From Tetraselmis striata (Eukaryota > Chlorophyta > Chlorodendrophyceae > Chlorodendrales > Chlorodendraceae): a stretch of 64,000 nucleotides of DNA. The DNA lies in the NCBI GenBank assembly GCA_006384855.1, contig VCJN01000433.1:1-64000 (forward strand), written 5' to 3'. Shown here piece by piece: positions 48,801-60,778 of the stretch. Position 1 is the first letter of the stretch. Each line of letters opens with the position of its first letter. The position numbers and the translations under genes are program-made. Below the pieces are notes generated by a model. The model was given only the letters and a program-made list of their open reading frames with translations. It had not been told where the DNA came from and made no database searches.

Positions 48801-49792
48801 AGCGGGACGAAACGGTCTGTCATCAGTGGGACAAAACGGTCTGTCATCAGCGGGACAAAACGGTTTGTCCTCAGTGGGACGAAACCGTTTGTCATCAGCG
48901 GGACGAAACGGTCTGTCGTCAGCGGGACGAAACGGCATGTCATCAGTGGGACAAAATAGGCCTCACCACGGAGAATGGCGTTGTCGTCCTCGGCCCACGA
49001 CTTGTAGTAGTAGTAGACGCAAATCTTGGTCATCCAGGGAGGTAGGTGCTTCTTGAAGGTCTCGCTGTTTCCGTCATGAAAAGGCATGATCTCGACGTGA
49101 CCGAGGTCATCCGAGAAGAAGTGCTCGAGAAACATGCGCACATGCTCCCTCGGTCCGGTTTGTCTGCTCTCGTATTGCTTGCGCTGCCTGATGTACGTAG
49201 GGTCGTTATCCACCACCGACCGTTGGATCACGAGACGTCTGCGTTTCGATACCTGATGCAAGGCCTCCCACGCACGCCCACACGTGTAGAGGGGGGCGCG
49301 ATGATCGAAAGATCGCAAGTAGCCACCGTGATCGAACATGTAATCGAACTTGTCGGATTCCGACTCGTAGCCACCCCTGAGAACCTGAGCGAGCCGGTCA
49401 AAGGAGCGGTTATGATTGCCAGAGTATACGGTCAACGCACGGTCCAACACGGCATCAACGAGGGCCTCTCCGCACTGTGTGTATAGCTTGTGCACGCACT
49501 TGCGCGAACAGCATGGCGACTGCTCGCTAGCCTCCTTGGCGAGCATGAGGCGGATACAATCGCGAGAGGTGCGCTTGCTGATCAGAGACGAGACCTTGCC
49601 ATTATCGCTTTCGGGGACCTCATCGGAGCCCTTGCCCCACGTGTACTTCCTTTTCTCAGGCTCCTTACGATCACTCGCACGCGCGTCGCAATCACACGAG
49701 TACCCGCTGCGGCACGAACACGTCGGTAATGTAAGTGTAGTGTCCGACGCGCCGGATCCTGGAGAAGAGGCCATGCTTTCGACCGCCGCCAT
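45853..49792 (-). CDS. DUF7869-like putative transposase, four exons, intact
   Basis: Exons 49792-48967, 48124-47580, 47500-46523 and 46374-45853 join in phase through donors GTGAGG, GTGAGC and GTGAGT and give 956 codons without a stop. Order: Cys-rich N-terminus (CSCRSGYSCDC), CCSRKC, KICVYYYYKSWAEDD, then FSHCPICAAGKALRD followed by a long basic helix, FFFEIDSMDSAKTMLPH, YIRIQMDNTVRENKDRN and FLPVGHTHERVDQIFSRISL. The last three are the pattern I associate with DUF7869 proteins. The Asp-Asp-His/Asp spacing suggests an RNase-H-like fold, hence a transposase; this is inference. Intron 1 (842 bp) is almost entirely minisatellite array B. Intron 3 holds palindromes with the same GGGACAAAA core. 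It is divergent from the tandem gene at 50357. Confidence 0.7.
46430..46501. repeat. Palindromes in intron 3 with minisatellite core
   Basis: A perfect 22-bp palindrome, TTTTGTCCCAG followed by its mirror, is at 46430-46451. An imperfect one, TTTTGTCC/GGACAAAA with a 6-nt gap, is at 46480-46501. Both use the GGGACAAAA variant of the 24-bp unit. Confidence 0.85.
48236..48958 (+). repeat. 24-bp minisatellite array B, about 30 units
   Basis: Core CATCAGTGGGACGAAACG with variants at fixed positions (GTGGG/GCGGG, CGAAA/CAAAA, GGTCTG/GGTTTG/GGTATG). It fills intron 1 of the minus-strand gene, starting a few nt inside the donor and ending about 110 nt before the acceptor. Confidence 0.95.
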
Positions 49793-50212
49793 GCAGCGCG
49801 GGGCGAGTGGGGGGGGGGGGGGGGGGTGAAGGACTGTGATCTGTGGTGAGGAAGAGTGACGGCCGATGACCGTTCTCGGACGGGCCGTTGACCGGGGTGC
49901 ATAATATCCAGCTACGGGTCAAAATAATTGAGGACTCAAATACCGTATTATTTCGTACTTACTAGTATAGAACTATTTCATTTCTTTCGTATGTCGGAAA
50001 TAGTTCTATACTAGTAAGTACACCCGAATCCAATGCAAGAAATATATCATCACATGAAGGAATATTATTGCCACGCCACTGTACTCTCGTACCGTTATGA
50101 CTCTCGAGTAGGGAATATTTTATCTTCCAGTAATAGTAATATATAGTCGCAGTAGTTAGCCTTGTATATTCGTCGCGGTGCAAAATACATGAACCTGATG
50201 ACGACGACGAGG
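48960..50212 (-). repeat. Right arm of the ~1.3-kb inverted repeat
   Basis: Reverse complement of 37938-39285. It includes exon 1 of the intact gene, the divergent promoter block and the first codons copied in the Harbinger partner gene. Confidence 0.8.
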
Positions 50213-50356
50213 TACACTATAGTGTGCGCACGCGCGCCGTTGGTCCAGTTGGGGTCAGAGCGGCGGCAGACAGAAACCACGTCATTTCCACCTCTCCCTC
50301 ACCGCTTCCCACCAAGAAACCCGCTCATCTACCGCGTCAACCTACCTACCGCCAGA
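49793..50356. promoter_or_regulatory. Putative bidirectional promoter, right arm
   Basis: 564 bp between the divergent starts at 49792 (-) and 50357 (+). The first ~400 bp is shared with the left arm. A near-perfect inverted repeat around the AGTTCTATACTAGTA motif (about 49955-50022) could form a stem. Function is inferred from layout only. Confidence 0.45.
49811..49826 (+). repeat. Poly-G tract in the right arm
   Basis: About 16 G. The left arm at 38396-38408 has only CCCCCACTCGCCCCAC there, so the tract expanded after the arms separated. Confidence 0.8.
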
Positions 50357-50430
50357 ATGGCGCCGAAGAAGAACGAGCCTGCCAAGGACAAGGAAGACAA
50401 GGACAACGCCACCCCAGGTGAGTTGCGCGC

Positions 50431-50672
50431 GCGTACAGTAGCTGCCTGCCTGCTCGACGCGTGATACGGCCAGATCTAGCGAGTTCGGTTAGGGTTCCCT
50501 GTAGAAGCGGTGTAATCTAGGACCACTCGAGGTGTAGGCAGACGAGTGGGAGCGTACAGTAGCTGCCTGCCTGCTCGACGCGTGATGCGGCCAGATCTAG
50601 CGAGATCGGTTAGGGTTCCCTGTAGAAGCGGTGTAATCTAGGACCGCTCGAGGTGTAGGCAGACGAGTGGGA
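50431..50672 (+). repeat. 121-bp direct duplication in intron 1
   Basis: GCGTACAGTAGCTGCCTGCC starts at 50431 and again at 50552, with a few substitutions. The second copy is where the 6-kb tandem units begin. Confidence 0.85.
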
Positions 50673-50911
50673 ATAGAAACCCAAACGAGACGAGCGGCAT
50701 CAGGGTCCTGCAGGGTAGTATTACGTCCCGTCGAGGCAGCTGCGGCAAGTTCAGTAAGGATGCCAATTGGTGGTGGGAGGGGGTGGAGGTGAAGAGCGGC
50801 CAGGGGGAACCTCTGCATGTACTCCGCCGTAAGGAGTGGTTTAATATTAGTGTGAAGCGCAGTACTTAAAGACATTACATTATTTAACCGCAGTACATAA
50901 TGTATTGAAAA

Positions 50912-51448
50912 TATGTTTGTCATCAGTGGGACGAAACGGTCTGTCATCAGTGGGACGAAACGGTCTGTCATCAGTGGGACAAAACGGTTTGTCATCAGTG
51001 GGACGAAACGGTTTGTCATCAGTGGGGCGAAACGGTCTGTCATCAGTGGGACAAAACGGTTTGTCATCGGTGGGACGAAACAGTTTGTCATCAGTGGGAC
51101 GAAACGGTATGTCATCAGTGGGACGAAACGGTCTGTCATCAGTGGGACGAAACGGTCTGTCATCAGCGGGACGAAACGGTCTGCCAATAGTGGGACGAAA
51201 CGTTCTGTCATCAGCGGGACGAAACGTTCTGTCATCAGTGGGACGAAACGGTTTGTCATCAGTGGGACGAAACGGTCTGTCATCAGCGGGACGAAACGTT
51301 CTGTCATCAGTGGGACGAAACGGTTTGTCATCAGCGGGACGAAAAGTTTTGTCATCAGTGGGACGAAACTGTTTGTCATCAGTGGGACGAAACGGTCTGT
51401 CATTAGTGGGACGAAACGGTCTGTCATTAGTGGGACGAAACGGTCTGA
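50912..51448 (+). repeat. 24-bp minisatellite array C, about 22 units
   Basis: Lies in intron 1, copy 1. The last unit runs into GGTCTGACAGGATATG. CTGAC lies about 20 nt before the TTTATAG acceptor (51467) and could serve as the branch point. Confidence 0.95.
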
Positions 51449-51894
51449 CAGGATATGATATTTATAGGTCGAAGGTCCAAGCGGACATCAAAACCTACCG
51501 AGAAAGCAAAAGAATTCGATGCGCTCGGAGCGCTAGTCGGGAGAAAACACAAGGCGTCATCTTCTGTGCCCGAGCAGCCGGCGGCGAAGAAGAGCCGTGC
51601 AGCCTCAGATTCTGCAGCTAGAGCGGGCGCTGAGGCATCAGGTAACCCCTGGAAACCGAGCCTTTTAGGAGGTAGAGTGACGATTTACGGCACGCACTCG
51701 CAAGGAGACATATCGGCCGCCGCTCTTTTGACGGCCCGAATCAAGAGCGGCCAGGTCCTCTCAGATGCTCAAATGCAGACAGCGCGAAGGCTAATCGATT
51801 ACGAAAAGCTCATGCAAGCTTACTATCAATCAGGTCCTTGCCTCTCCAATCATATAATTTTTGTGAGTGCACTGTGTCATATTGACATTGGTTG

Positions 51895-52200
51895 AAATCA
51901 TGTGTGTTGACAGGTTCGAAAGGACGCGCACATGAGCCAGTAGCGGCTAAAGCTTCAAAGGAATCCAAGGGGAAAGAAAAGGTTTCAGAGACGATTGTGA
52001 TTCCAGGTAATTGTGACTGAAAGTATCAATCCCTGCCTTTGTGAGTGCACTGTGTCATATTTACATTGTTTGAAATCATGTGCGTTGACAGGTTCGAAAG
52101 GACGCGCACATGAGCCAGTAGCGACTCAAGCTTCAAAGGAATCCAAGGGAAAAGAAAAGGTTCAGAGACGATTGTGACTCCAGGTAATTGTGACTGAAAG
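51895..52200 (+). repeat. 178-bp tandem exon duplication
   Basis: The block with acceptor, exon GSKGRAHEP...ETI and donor GTAATT occurs at 51914-52006 and again at 52092-52183. The second copy lost a T (GGTTTCAG to GGTTCAG) and is out of frame. The same pair with the same lesion is in unit 2 (58097 and 58281). Confidence 0.85.
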
Positions 52201-54339
52201 TATCAATCCCTGCCTTCTCACTCCCTTCGATTACTTTCTCGTCAATGAGTTATCTGACGTTCCAACAGGTCGTAAATTGGCGCAGGCAACCGCGTCGGAA
52301 GCAGCTGGTAAATCGGGATCCCCAGGTAAGAAAAAATACGCTTGGCTTTGATGGTGTATGGCGATACCGTTCAGTAGTTAATCGTGACGCCCACTGCAAG
52401 TGTGTTGAGTACTCTCTACTCATTCTTTACAGGTTCCCCGAATCAAGGCTCTTCTTTGTCTAAAGGCCCATTTCAAGTACCGGAAACATAGCCTGAGCCT
52501 GAAATAGAACACACTGAGCCGGAGCCGGAGCCGGAGCCCACTCGGCTTGACCCGGAGCCAGAGGCCGAGCTCGAGACTCCAGCGCCGACTACCGCGCAAG
52601 CGTCTGGTTCTGGAGCCTCTGGTTCTCGAGCCCCTATTGCCGAGGCTCCGAGAAGGGTCTCTGAATTCCTCAGTATGTGCACGGATGAAGAGGTCTTCGG
52701 CACAGAGGACGAACAGAGGCAACGGGCGGCAGAGAAGCGTAAGCAAGCTCTCGACATCACCGGCACTCCTGGACCCGAGAGGAAGACAAAGCTGATGACG
52801 GTCGCCTCTTACGGCGACTTCTTTGACGAGAGGGACGGGTCCCAAGAAAATGACTCCTACAGCGACTTTACCTCAAGGAGCTGGACTATCCACTGGTTCA
52901 AGAACACAAGTGCTGAGGTACAGATCTATTTGTACATCGAATTGCACAAGGCGAGCCTGCTGACTGGCAAGGACTTTTTCGATGATCCGAAGGGGCCACT
53001 TCTCGCGTGTATCGGAAAGATCAAGGACGTCGAGCTGGACTCGGCCGGAAACTACGAGGTGAGTAAAGCTTATATGATGTCTGAATTCGTGTCAATGTCG
53101 TGTTTCAATAAGTATTAATATTCGTATGCTTGTTACCGCAGATCTCTCTTGAACCTTATCGCTTGACAGTGCACAAGGAGTTCAGGATCGATGTCAGCTT
53201 TGAGAGGTTGCTACTCCACGCGATCCAACCGCAACTCTGCTTCCAACCGCGGTTCCAGTCTTACTACGCATGGACTTTGGTCGAGCGCAATGTGCTGGCG
53301 CAGGCGCTGACAGGTTTCGCGTCTGGTCAGATTGACATCTATGACTTGGCCAACATTGACAAGGATTTTAAAAACGCGCTTCCATACGTCAACACGTTGG
53401 CCGTCCCGCCGGCCTTGAATGGCTTCCACAACACCGGTGCCGTCGACTGGATCTCTTACGGCCACCTCAGAGTCATCTGTTGATTGCTGATCCCGAGGTA
53501 AAGACATCTCACGGTGGCGACATCAACACGTTATACGCCGACCGAGTTAACCTCGTCGTCGACAAGGATACGGGGCTGCCTCACATTTTCAGCTTCATAT
53601 CCGATAAGTTCGTCGCTCCGCCGCCGGAATTTGAATTCCGTTCCCCAAAGCTGCAAGACTGCAATATGGTGGCGCAAAGCTACAAGGTAAAAGCCTATCG
53701 CGACCTGTTGTACCTATCCAAGTCAGATATGTGTAGTTACATATAAATCAATACACAATGCAACTTACTGACATCCATTTCTTGCATTTGTTATTCAGAG
53801 GAATCCTTCCCTGTCCGCCGAGAATTTCTCGGTGTCCTTTCCAGTAGTCCACAAGAACCGCGATTGTTTCTCCAAAGAGTACGAGCCCCTCGCTCTGACC
53901 ATGGCCAACTTCAAGGAGCTAGTCGCAGCACACGAAGGCGGGGAGAACCCGAGGTTGGCGGATTCAAGTTCCTACAAGCCAGAGATCGACGTCATCATCG
54001 AGTTTCTTAGCGCCTACGGCGCGCTTCAAACCAACATCGACGGCAGCCACAGACGGGAGGCGAAGCGCATGGTGAAAGAAAACTACCCGGAAATCTACAA
54101 AGCCAACAAAGGCATCCACCTCACGTCGGCTAAGATGTACATCGGCCTCTCGCCAGAAGTCTGCCGCTACATGTCTATGAAGCTCAACGAGGCGGGTCAC
54201 ACCGTCGTGGGAGACACGTCGATGCACAAACTCCTGGTGAGTGGCCTATTCTCCCAAATTATTATTAAGCTGACCGTGGCAGCAAATAGGCGTAAAGTGT
54301 GACAAAAGTCGTTCTGTTGTTAGCGGGTTAAAAATATGT

Positions 54340-54776
54340 CACAGTGGGACGAAACGGTCTGTCATCAGCGGGACGAAACGGTATGTCATCAGCGGGACGA
54401 AACGGTATGTCATCAGTGGGACGAAACGTTCTGTCATCAGTGGGACGAAACGTTCTGTCATCCGCGGGACAAAACGGTTTGTCATCAGTGGGACGAAACG
54501 GTTTGTCATCAGCGGGACGAAACGGTTTGTCATCCGTGGGACGAAACGGTCTGTCATCAGTGGGACGAAACGGTCTGTCCTCAGTGGGACGAAACGGTTT
54601 GTCATCAGTGGGACGAAACGGTTTGTCATCAGTGGGACGAAACGGTTTGTCATCAGCGGGACGAAACGGTCTGTCATCAGTGGGACGAAACGGTATGTCA
54701 TCAGTGGGACGAAACGTTCTGTCATTAAAAGGGGCGAAACGTTTTGTCATCAGCGGGTCGAAACGGTTTGTCATCG
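54340..54776 (+). repeat. 24-bp minisatellite array D, about 18 units
   Basis: In the intron between exons 53799-54236 and 54824-55023, copy 1. It begins about 105 nt after the donor GTGAGT and ends about 45 nt before the acceptor. Confidence 0.95.
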
Positions 54777-56625
54777 AGGTACAATCGTTCGGAATTTTGA
54801 AATCGGTGCAATTGTTTCTGCAGAACCCTTGCAGATGTTTCGAGAGCTGGTATGCAGAACATGATGCAAATCGCCCCGGCTTTAGGGCACTTCCGCAAAT
54901 CAGGGTAGTGAAGGAGTTCAAGAAGTCTGAAATTCTTCAAGTTGAACTTGAGAAGATCGGCATCAAAGATGAGAAGAGCAGCGAGTTTTCAAATTTGATT
55001 GACCTCTGCTCGCGCCCACAACGGTGAGCTGCGTACATGATGAAAATTTATCGTGTTGTTAATGCTGTTAGATTCTGACAAATGATTTGCGCAGTGTTTT
55101 TGAGCCCCTTGAGCAGATTTCCGAAGCCTACCGGCATGTGGACCTCGGTGTTCGAGGATGGGACGAAGCCAGAACCAAACTCCGAGACCTATTTGTGTAC
55201 TACCAGCAAGAACTCGATAGAGTCGAGCGTCTCAATTACGGCAGGCAACTCACCCAGAAGGCTGTGAGGAAGTTAAGAAGCAATTCGGAAGCCTATCAAT
55301 ACAATCCTCGATAACAAGAAGTACGGCTTCGGGAAAGACAGAGCTCACTTCCGAGTCGCCCTCATGGAGGTAAGTTGTGACCGACCCCAGTGTCTTAATC
55401 ATATGGAATACTAACATGTCTTTCTCCGTACTGAAGTTTGTTTTTCGACCCAGGATGTTGGCTTTGGACCCCATGCGCCCTGGCTAGACGAGCCGTCTCT
55501 TGCCAAGCAGAGCGACAGCGCGGATCTCCCTGTGGGCCAGATGTACCTGGTGGTTGGACTGCTCATCCAAGGCGAGCACAGTGTGACCCCGAGCCTCTAC
55601 GAGCTGGTGGATGACATAAAGCATGCCGGCGACAATGGCCCCATGGTTGTTACGCACACCAACGCGGAGTGGCTCGCGATGATTGAGACCTGGAGGTTTC
55701 GCGATCTCTTGCGTCGGGCAAGCACCAAGCTCATGAATGTCATTGACACGGCCAAGGGCAGGGAGACAATCCAACTCCTGACGCCGGACGAACCGGCCAG
55801 GAATTGGGGGAAATATCTCTCGGACCACATAATCGATTGGGATGTGCAAGACAAAGTGTCGGATGAGCAAGCGGCCGCTCGCCTTGACGCCATCACCAAG
55901 TTCCGAGCCAAGGTTGATGACCTCGGCCCAACAGGCTTCCCCAGAAAGTTCCAGGATTTGTTCAAAGGTGCTCATCGCTCCGGTCCTTTGATGGTCTTGC
56001 TGACCCCTCCTGCCAGATGGGGGGACATGAAATCCGCCGATTGTCTCACACCACTACCGGTTCGAGAGCATATCGCGGCCACCAACACCACCATCAGGAG
56101 TGAGGCGTATCGCATCAAGAATCAGATGCCGGACTTGGTCATCTCCTTCTTCACAGAGTTTGCTCTTCTCGCATGTGCGCCGGAGCTTATCGCGGTTTCC
56201 GCTCCGAATGTTTCTAATGAGCTGTGGATATCGATGAAGGTAACTAAGATCTTGTGCAACCACAAATGCTCTTCTGAATTTTCGTTGTGAGCCATTAACC
56301 CGAATCTAGCGAGTTCGGTTAGGGTTCCCTGTAGAAGCGGTGTAATCTAGGACCGCTCGAGGTGTAGGCAGACGAGTGGGAATAGAAACCCAAACGAGAC
56401 GAGCGGCATCATGGTCCTGCAGGGTAGTATTACGTCCCGTCGAGGCAGCTGCGGCAAGTTCAGTAAGGATGCCAATTGGTGGTGGGAGGGGGTGGAGGTG
56501 AAGAGCGGCCAGGGGGAACCTCTGCATGTACTCCGCCGTAAGGAGTGGTTTAATATTAGTGTGAAGCGCAGTACTTAAAGACATTACATTATTTAACCGC
56601 AGTACATAATGTATTGAAAATAGGT

Positions 56626-57637
56626 TTGTCATCAGTGGGACGAAACGGTTTGTCATCAGTGGGACGAAACGGTCTGTCATCAGTGGGACAAAACGGTTTG
56701 TCATCAGTGGGACGAAACGGTTTGTCATCAGCGGGACGAAACGGTCTGTCATCAGTGGGACAAAACGGTTTGTCATCGGTGGGACGAAACAGTTTGTCAT
56801 CAGTGGGACGAAACGGTATGTCATCAGCGGGACGGAACGGTCTGTCATCAGTGGGACAAAACGGTTTGTCATCAGTGGGACGAAACGGTTTGTCATCAGT
56901 GGGACGAAACGGTCTGTCATCAGTGGGACAAAACGGTTTGTCATCGGTGGGACGAAACAGTTTGTCATCAGTGGGACGAAACGGTATGTCATCAGTGGGA
57001 CGAAACGGTCTGTCATCAGTGGGACGAAACGGTTTGTCATCAGCGGGACGAAACGGTCTGTCATCAGTGGGACAAAACGGTTTGTCATCGGTGGGACGAA
57101 ACAGTTTGTCATCAGTGGGACGAAACGGTATGTCATCAGTGGGACGAAACGGTCTGTCATCAGTGGGACAAAACGGTTTGTCATCAGTGGGACGAAACGG
57201 TTTGTCATCAGTGGGACGAAACGGTCTGTCATCAGTGGGACAAAACGGTTTGTCATCGGTGGGACGAAACAGTTTGTCATCAGTGGGACGAAACGGTATG
57301 TCATCAGTGGGACGAAACGGTCTGTCATCAGTGGGACGAAACGGTCTGTCATCATCGGGACGAAACGGTCTGCCAATAGTGGGACGAAACGTTCTGTCAT
57401 CAGCGGGACGAAACGTTCTGTCATCAGTGGGACGAAACGGTTTGTCATCAGTGGGACGAAACGGTCTGTCATCAGCGGGACGAAACGGTCTGTCATCAGT
57501 GGGACGAAACGGTTTGTCATCAGCGGGACGAAAAGTTTTGTCATCAGTGGGACGAAACGGTTTGTCATCAGTGGGACGAAACGGTCTGTCATCAGTGGGA
57601 CGAAACGGTCTGTCATTAGTGGGACGAAACGGTCTGA
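56626..57637 (+). repeat. 24-bp minisatellite array E, about 42 units
   Basis: Copy 2 counterpart of array C, nearly twice as long. A marker unit with AAACAGTTTG recurs every 6-7 units (four times), giving a higher-order repeat of about 144-168 bp. Confidence 0.95.
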
Positions 57638-60361
57638 CAGGATATGATATTTATAGGTCGAAGGTCCAAGCGGACATCAAAACCTACCGAGAAAGCAAAA
57701 GAATTCGATGCGCTCGGAGCGCTAGTCGGGAGAAAACACAAGGCGTCATCTTCTGTGCCCGAGCAGCCGGCGGCGAAGAAGAGCCGTGCAGCCTCAGCTT
57801 CTGCAGCTAGAGCGGGCGCTGAGGCATCATGTAACCCCTGGAAACCGAGCCTTTTAGGAGGTAGAGTGACGATTTACGGCACGCACTCGCAAGGAGACAG
57901 ATCGGCCGCCGCTCTTTTGACGGCCCGAATCAAGAGCGGCCAGGTCCTCTCAGATGCTCAAATGCAGACAGCGCGAAGGCTAATCGATTACGAAAAGCTC
58001 ATGCAAGCTTACTATCAATCAGGTCCTTGCCTCTCCAATCATATAATTTTTGTGAGTGCACTGTGTCATATTGACATTGGTTGAAATCATGTGTGTTGAC
58101 AGGTTCGAAAGGACGCGCACATGAGCCAGTAGCGGCTAAAGCTTCAAAGGAATCCAAGGGGAAAGAAAAGGTTTCAGAGACGATTGTGATTCCAGGTAAT
58201 TGTGACTGAAAGTATCAATCCCTGCCTTTGTGAGTGCACTGTGTCATATTTACATTGTTTGAAATCATGTGCGTTGACAGGTTCGAAAGGACGCGCACAT
58301 GAGCCAGTAGCGACTCAAGCTTCAAAGGAATCCAAGGGAAAAGAAAAGGTTCAGAGACGATTGTGACTCCAGGTAATTGTGACTGAAAGTATCAATCCCT
58401 GCCTTCTCACTCCCTTCGATTACTTTCTCGTCAATGAGTTATCTGACGTTCCAACAGGTCGTAAATTGGCGCAGGCAACCGCGTCGGAAGCAGCTGGTAA
58501 ATCGGGATCCCCAGGTAAGAAAAAATACGCTTGGCTTTGATGGTGTATGGCGATACCGTTCAGTAGTTAATCGTGACGCCCACTGCAAGTGTGTTGAGTA
58601 CTCTCTACTCATTCTTTACAGGTTCCCCGAATCAAGGCTCTTCTTTGTCTCGAGCCCCTATTGCCGAGGCTCCGAGAAGGGTCTCTGAATTCCTCAGTAT
58701 GTGCACGGATGAAGAGGTCTTCGGCACAGAGGACGAACAGAGGCAACGGGCGGCAGAGAAGCGTAAGCAAGCTCTCGACATCACCGGCACTCCTGGACCC
58801 GAGAGGAAGACAAAGCTGATGACGGTCGCCTCTTACGGCGACTTCTTTGACGAGAGGGACGGGTCCCAAGAAAATGACTCCTACAGCGACTTTACCTCAA
58901 GGAGCTGGACTATCCACTGGTTCAAGAACACAAGTGCTGAGGTACAGATCTATTTGTACATCAAATTGCACAAGGCGAGCCTGCTGACTGGCAAGGACTT
59001 TTTCGATGATCCGAAGGGGCCACTTCTCGCGTGTATCGGAAAGATCAAGGACGTCGAGCTGGACTCGGCCGGAAACTACGAAGTGAGTAAAGCTTATATG
59101 ATGTCTGAATTCGTGTCAATGTCGTGTTTCAATAAGTATTAATATTCGTATGCTTGTTACCGCAGATCTCTCTTGAACCTTATCGCTTGACAGTGCACAA
59201 GGAGTTCAGGATCGATGTCAGCTTTGAGAGGTTGCTACTCCACGCGATCCAACCGCAACTCTGCTTCCAACCGCGGTTCCAGTCTTACTACGCATGGACT
59301 TTGGTCGAGCGCAATGTGCTGGCGCAGGCGCTGACAGGTTTCGCGTCTGGTCAGATTGACATCTATGACTTGGCCAACATTGACAAGGATTTTAAAAACG
59401 CGCTTCCATACGTCAACACGTTGGCCGTCCCGCCGGCCTTGAATGGCTTCCACAACACCGGTGCCGTCGACTGGATCTCTTACGGCCACCTCAGAGTCAT
59501 CTGTTGATTGCTGATCCCGAGGTAAAGACATCTCACGGTGGCGACATCAACACGTTATACGCCGACAGAGTTAACCTCGTCGTCGACAAGGATACGGGGC
59601 TGCCTCGCATTTTCAGCTTCATATCCGATAAGTTCGTCGCTCCGCCGCCGGAATTTGAATTCCGTTCCCCAAAGCTGCAAGACTGCAATATGGTGGCGCA
59701 AAGCTACAAGGTAAAAGCCTATCGCGACCTGTTGTACCTATCCAAGTCAGATATGTGTAGTTACATATAAATCAATACACAATGCAACTTACTGACATCC
59801 ATTTCTTGCATTTGTTATTCAGAGGAATCCTTCCCTGTCCGCCGAGAATTTCTCGGTGTCCTTTCCAGTAGTCCACAAGAACCGCGATTGTTTCTCCAAA
59901 GAGTACGAGCCCCTCGCTCTGACCATGGCCAACTTCAAGGAGCTAGTCGCAGCACACGAAGGCGGGGAGAACCCGAGGTTGGCGGATTCAAGTTCCTACA
60001 AGCCAGAGATCGACGTCATCATCGAGTTTCTTAGCGCCTACGGCGCGCTTCAAACCAACATCGACGGCAGCCACAGACGGGAGGCGAAGCGCATGGTGAA
60101 AGAAAACTACCCGGAAATCTACAAAGCCAACAAAGGCATCCACCTCACGTCGGCTAAGATGTACATCGGCCTCTCGCCAGAAGTCTGCCGCTACATGTCT
60201 ATGAAGCTCAACGAGGCGGGTCACACCGTCGTGGGAGACACGTCGATGCACAAACTCCTGGTGAGTGGCCTATTCTCCCAAATTATTATTAAGCTGACCG
60301 TGGCAGCAAATAGGCGTAAAGTGTGACAAAAGTCGTTCTGTTGTTAGCGGGTTAAAAATAT

Positions 60362-60778
60362 GTCACAGTGGGACGAAACGGTCTGTCATCAGCGGGACGA
60401 AACGGTATGTCATCAGTGGGACGAAACGTTCTGTCATCAGTGGGACGAAACGTTCTGTCATCAGCGGGACAAAACGGTTTGTCATCAGTGGGACGAAACG
60501 GTTTGTCATCAGCGGGACGAAACGGTTTGTCATCCGTGGGACGAAACGGTCTGTCATCAGTGGGACGAAACGGTATGTCCTCAGTGGGACGAAACGGTTT
60601 GTCATCAGTGGGACGAAACGGTTTGTCATCAGTGGGACGAAACGGTTTGTCATCAGCGGGACGAAACGGTCTGTCATCAGTGGGACGAAACGGTATGTCA
60701 TCAGTGGGACGAAACGTTCTGTCATTAAAAGGGGCGACACGTTCTGTCATCAGCGGGACGAAACGGTTTGTCATCGAG
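60362..60778 (+). repeat. 24-bp minisatellite array F, about 17 units
   Basis: Copy 2 counterpart of array D; one unit shorter, otherwise nearly identical. Confidence 0.95.

Larger units (their letters stand above)
50357..56239 (+). pseudogene. Unrecognised multi-exon gene, repeat copy 1
   Basis: Exon 1 (50357-50417) reads MAPKKNEPAKDKEDKDNATP. Later exons by splice signals: 51468-51833, 51914-52006, 52092-52183, 52269-52325, 52433-53058, 53142-53686, 53799-54236, 54824-55023, 55095-55369, 55454-56239. The N-terminal exons are low complexity and start in phase 1; the later exons look globular (DFTSRSWTIHWFKNTSAEVQ, LTSAKMYIGLSPEVCRYMSM, ARNWGKYLSDHIIDWDVQDK). No family was recognised. Defects are a TAG near 52492, a frameshift in the duplicated exon 52092-52183, a frameshift near 53481, and a small deletion/frameshift near 55270. 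Introns 1 and 7 are filled by arrays C and D. The gene shares a promoter region with the DUF7869-like gene, so it may be its partner. Confidence 0.6.

Noticed and set aside
48288..48959. Long open frames made of eight-residue repeats (LSSVGRNG, VPLMTDRF, CHQWDETV and others) over all arrays as repeat-protein genes.
   Set aside because: They appear in five of six frames simply because the 24-bp unit lacks stops there, and splice logic puts the arrays in introns.
49955..50022. Inverted AGTTCTATACTAGTA motif as terminal repeats of a separate small element.
   Set aside because: The left arm has no matching clean boundary and no target duplication was found; treated as a stem within the shared promoter block.
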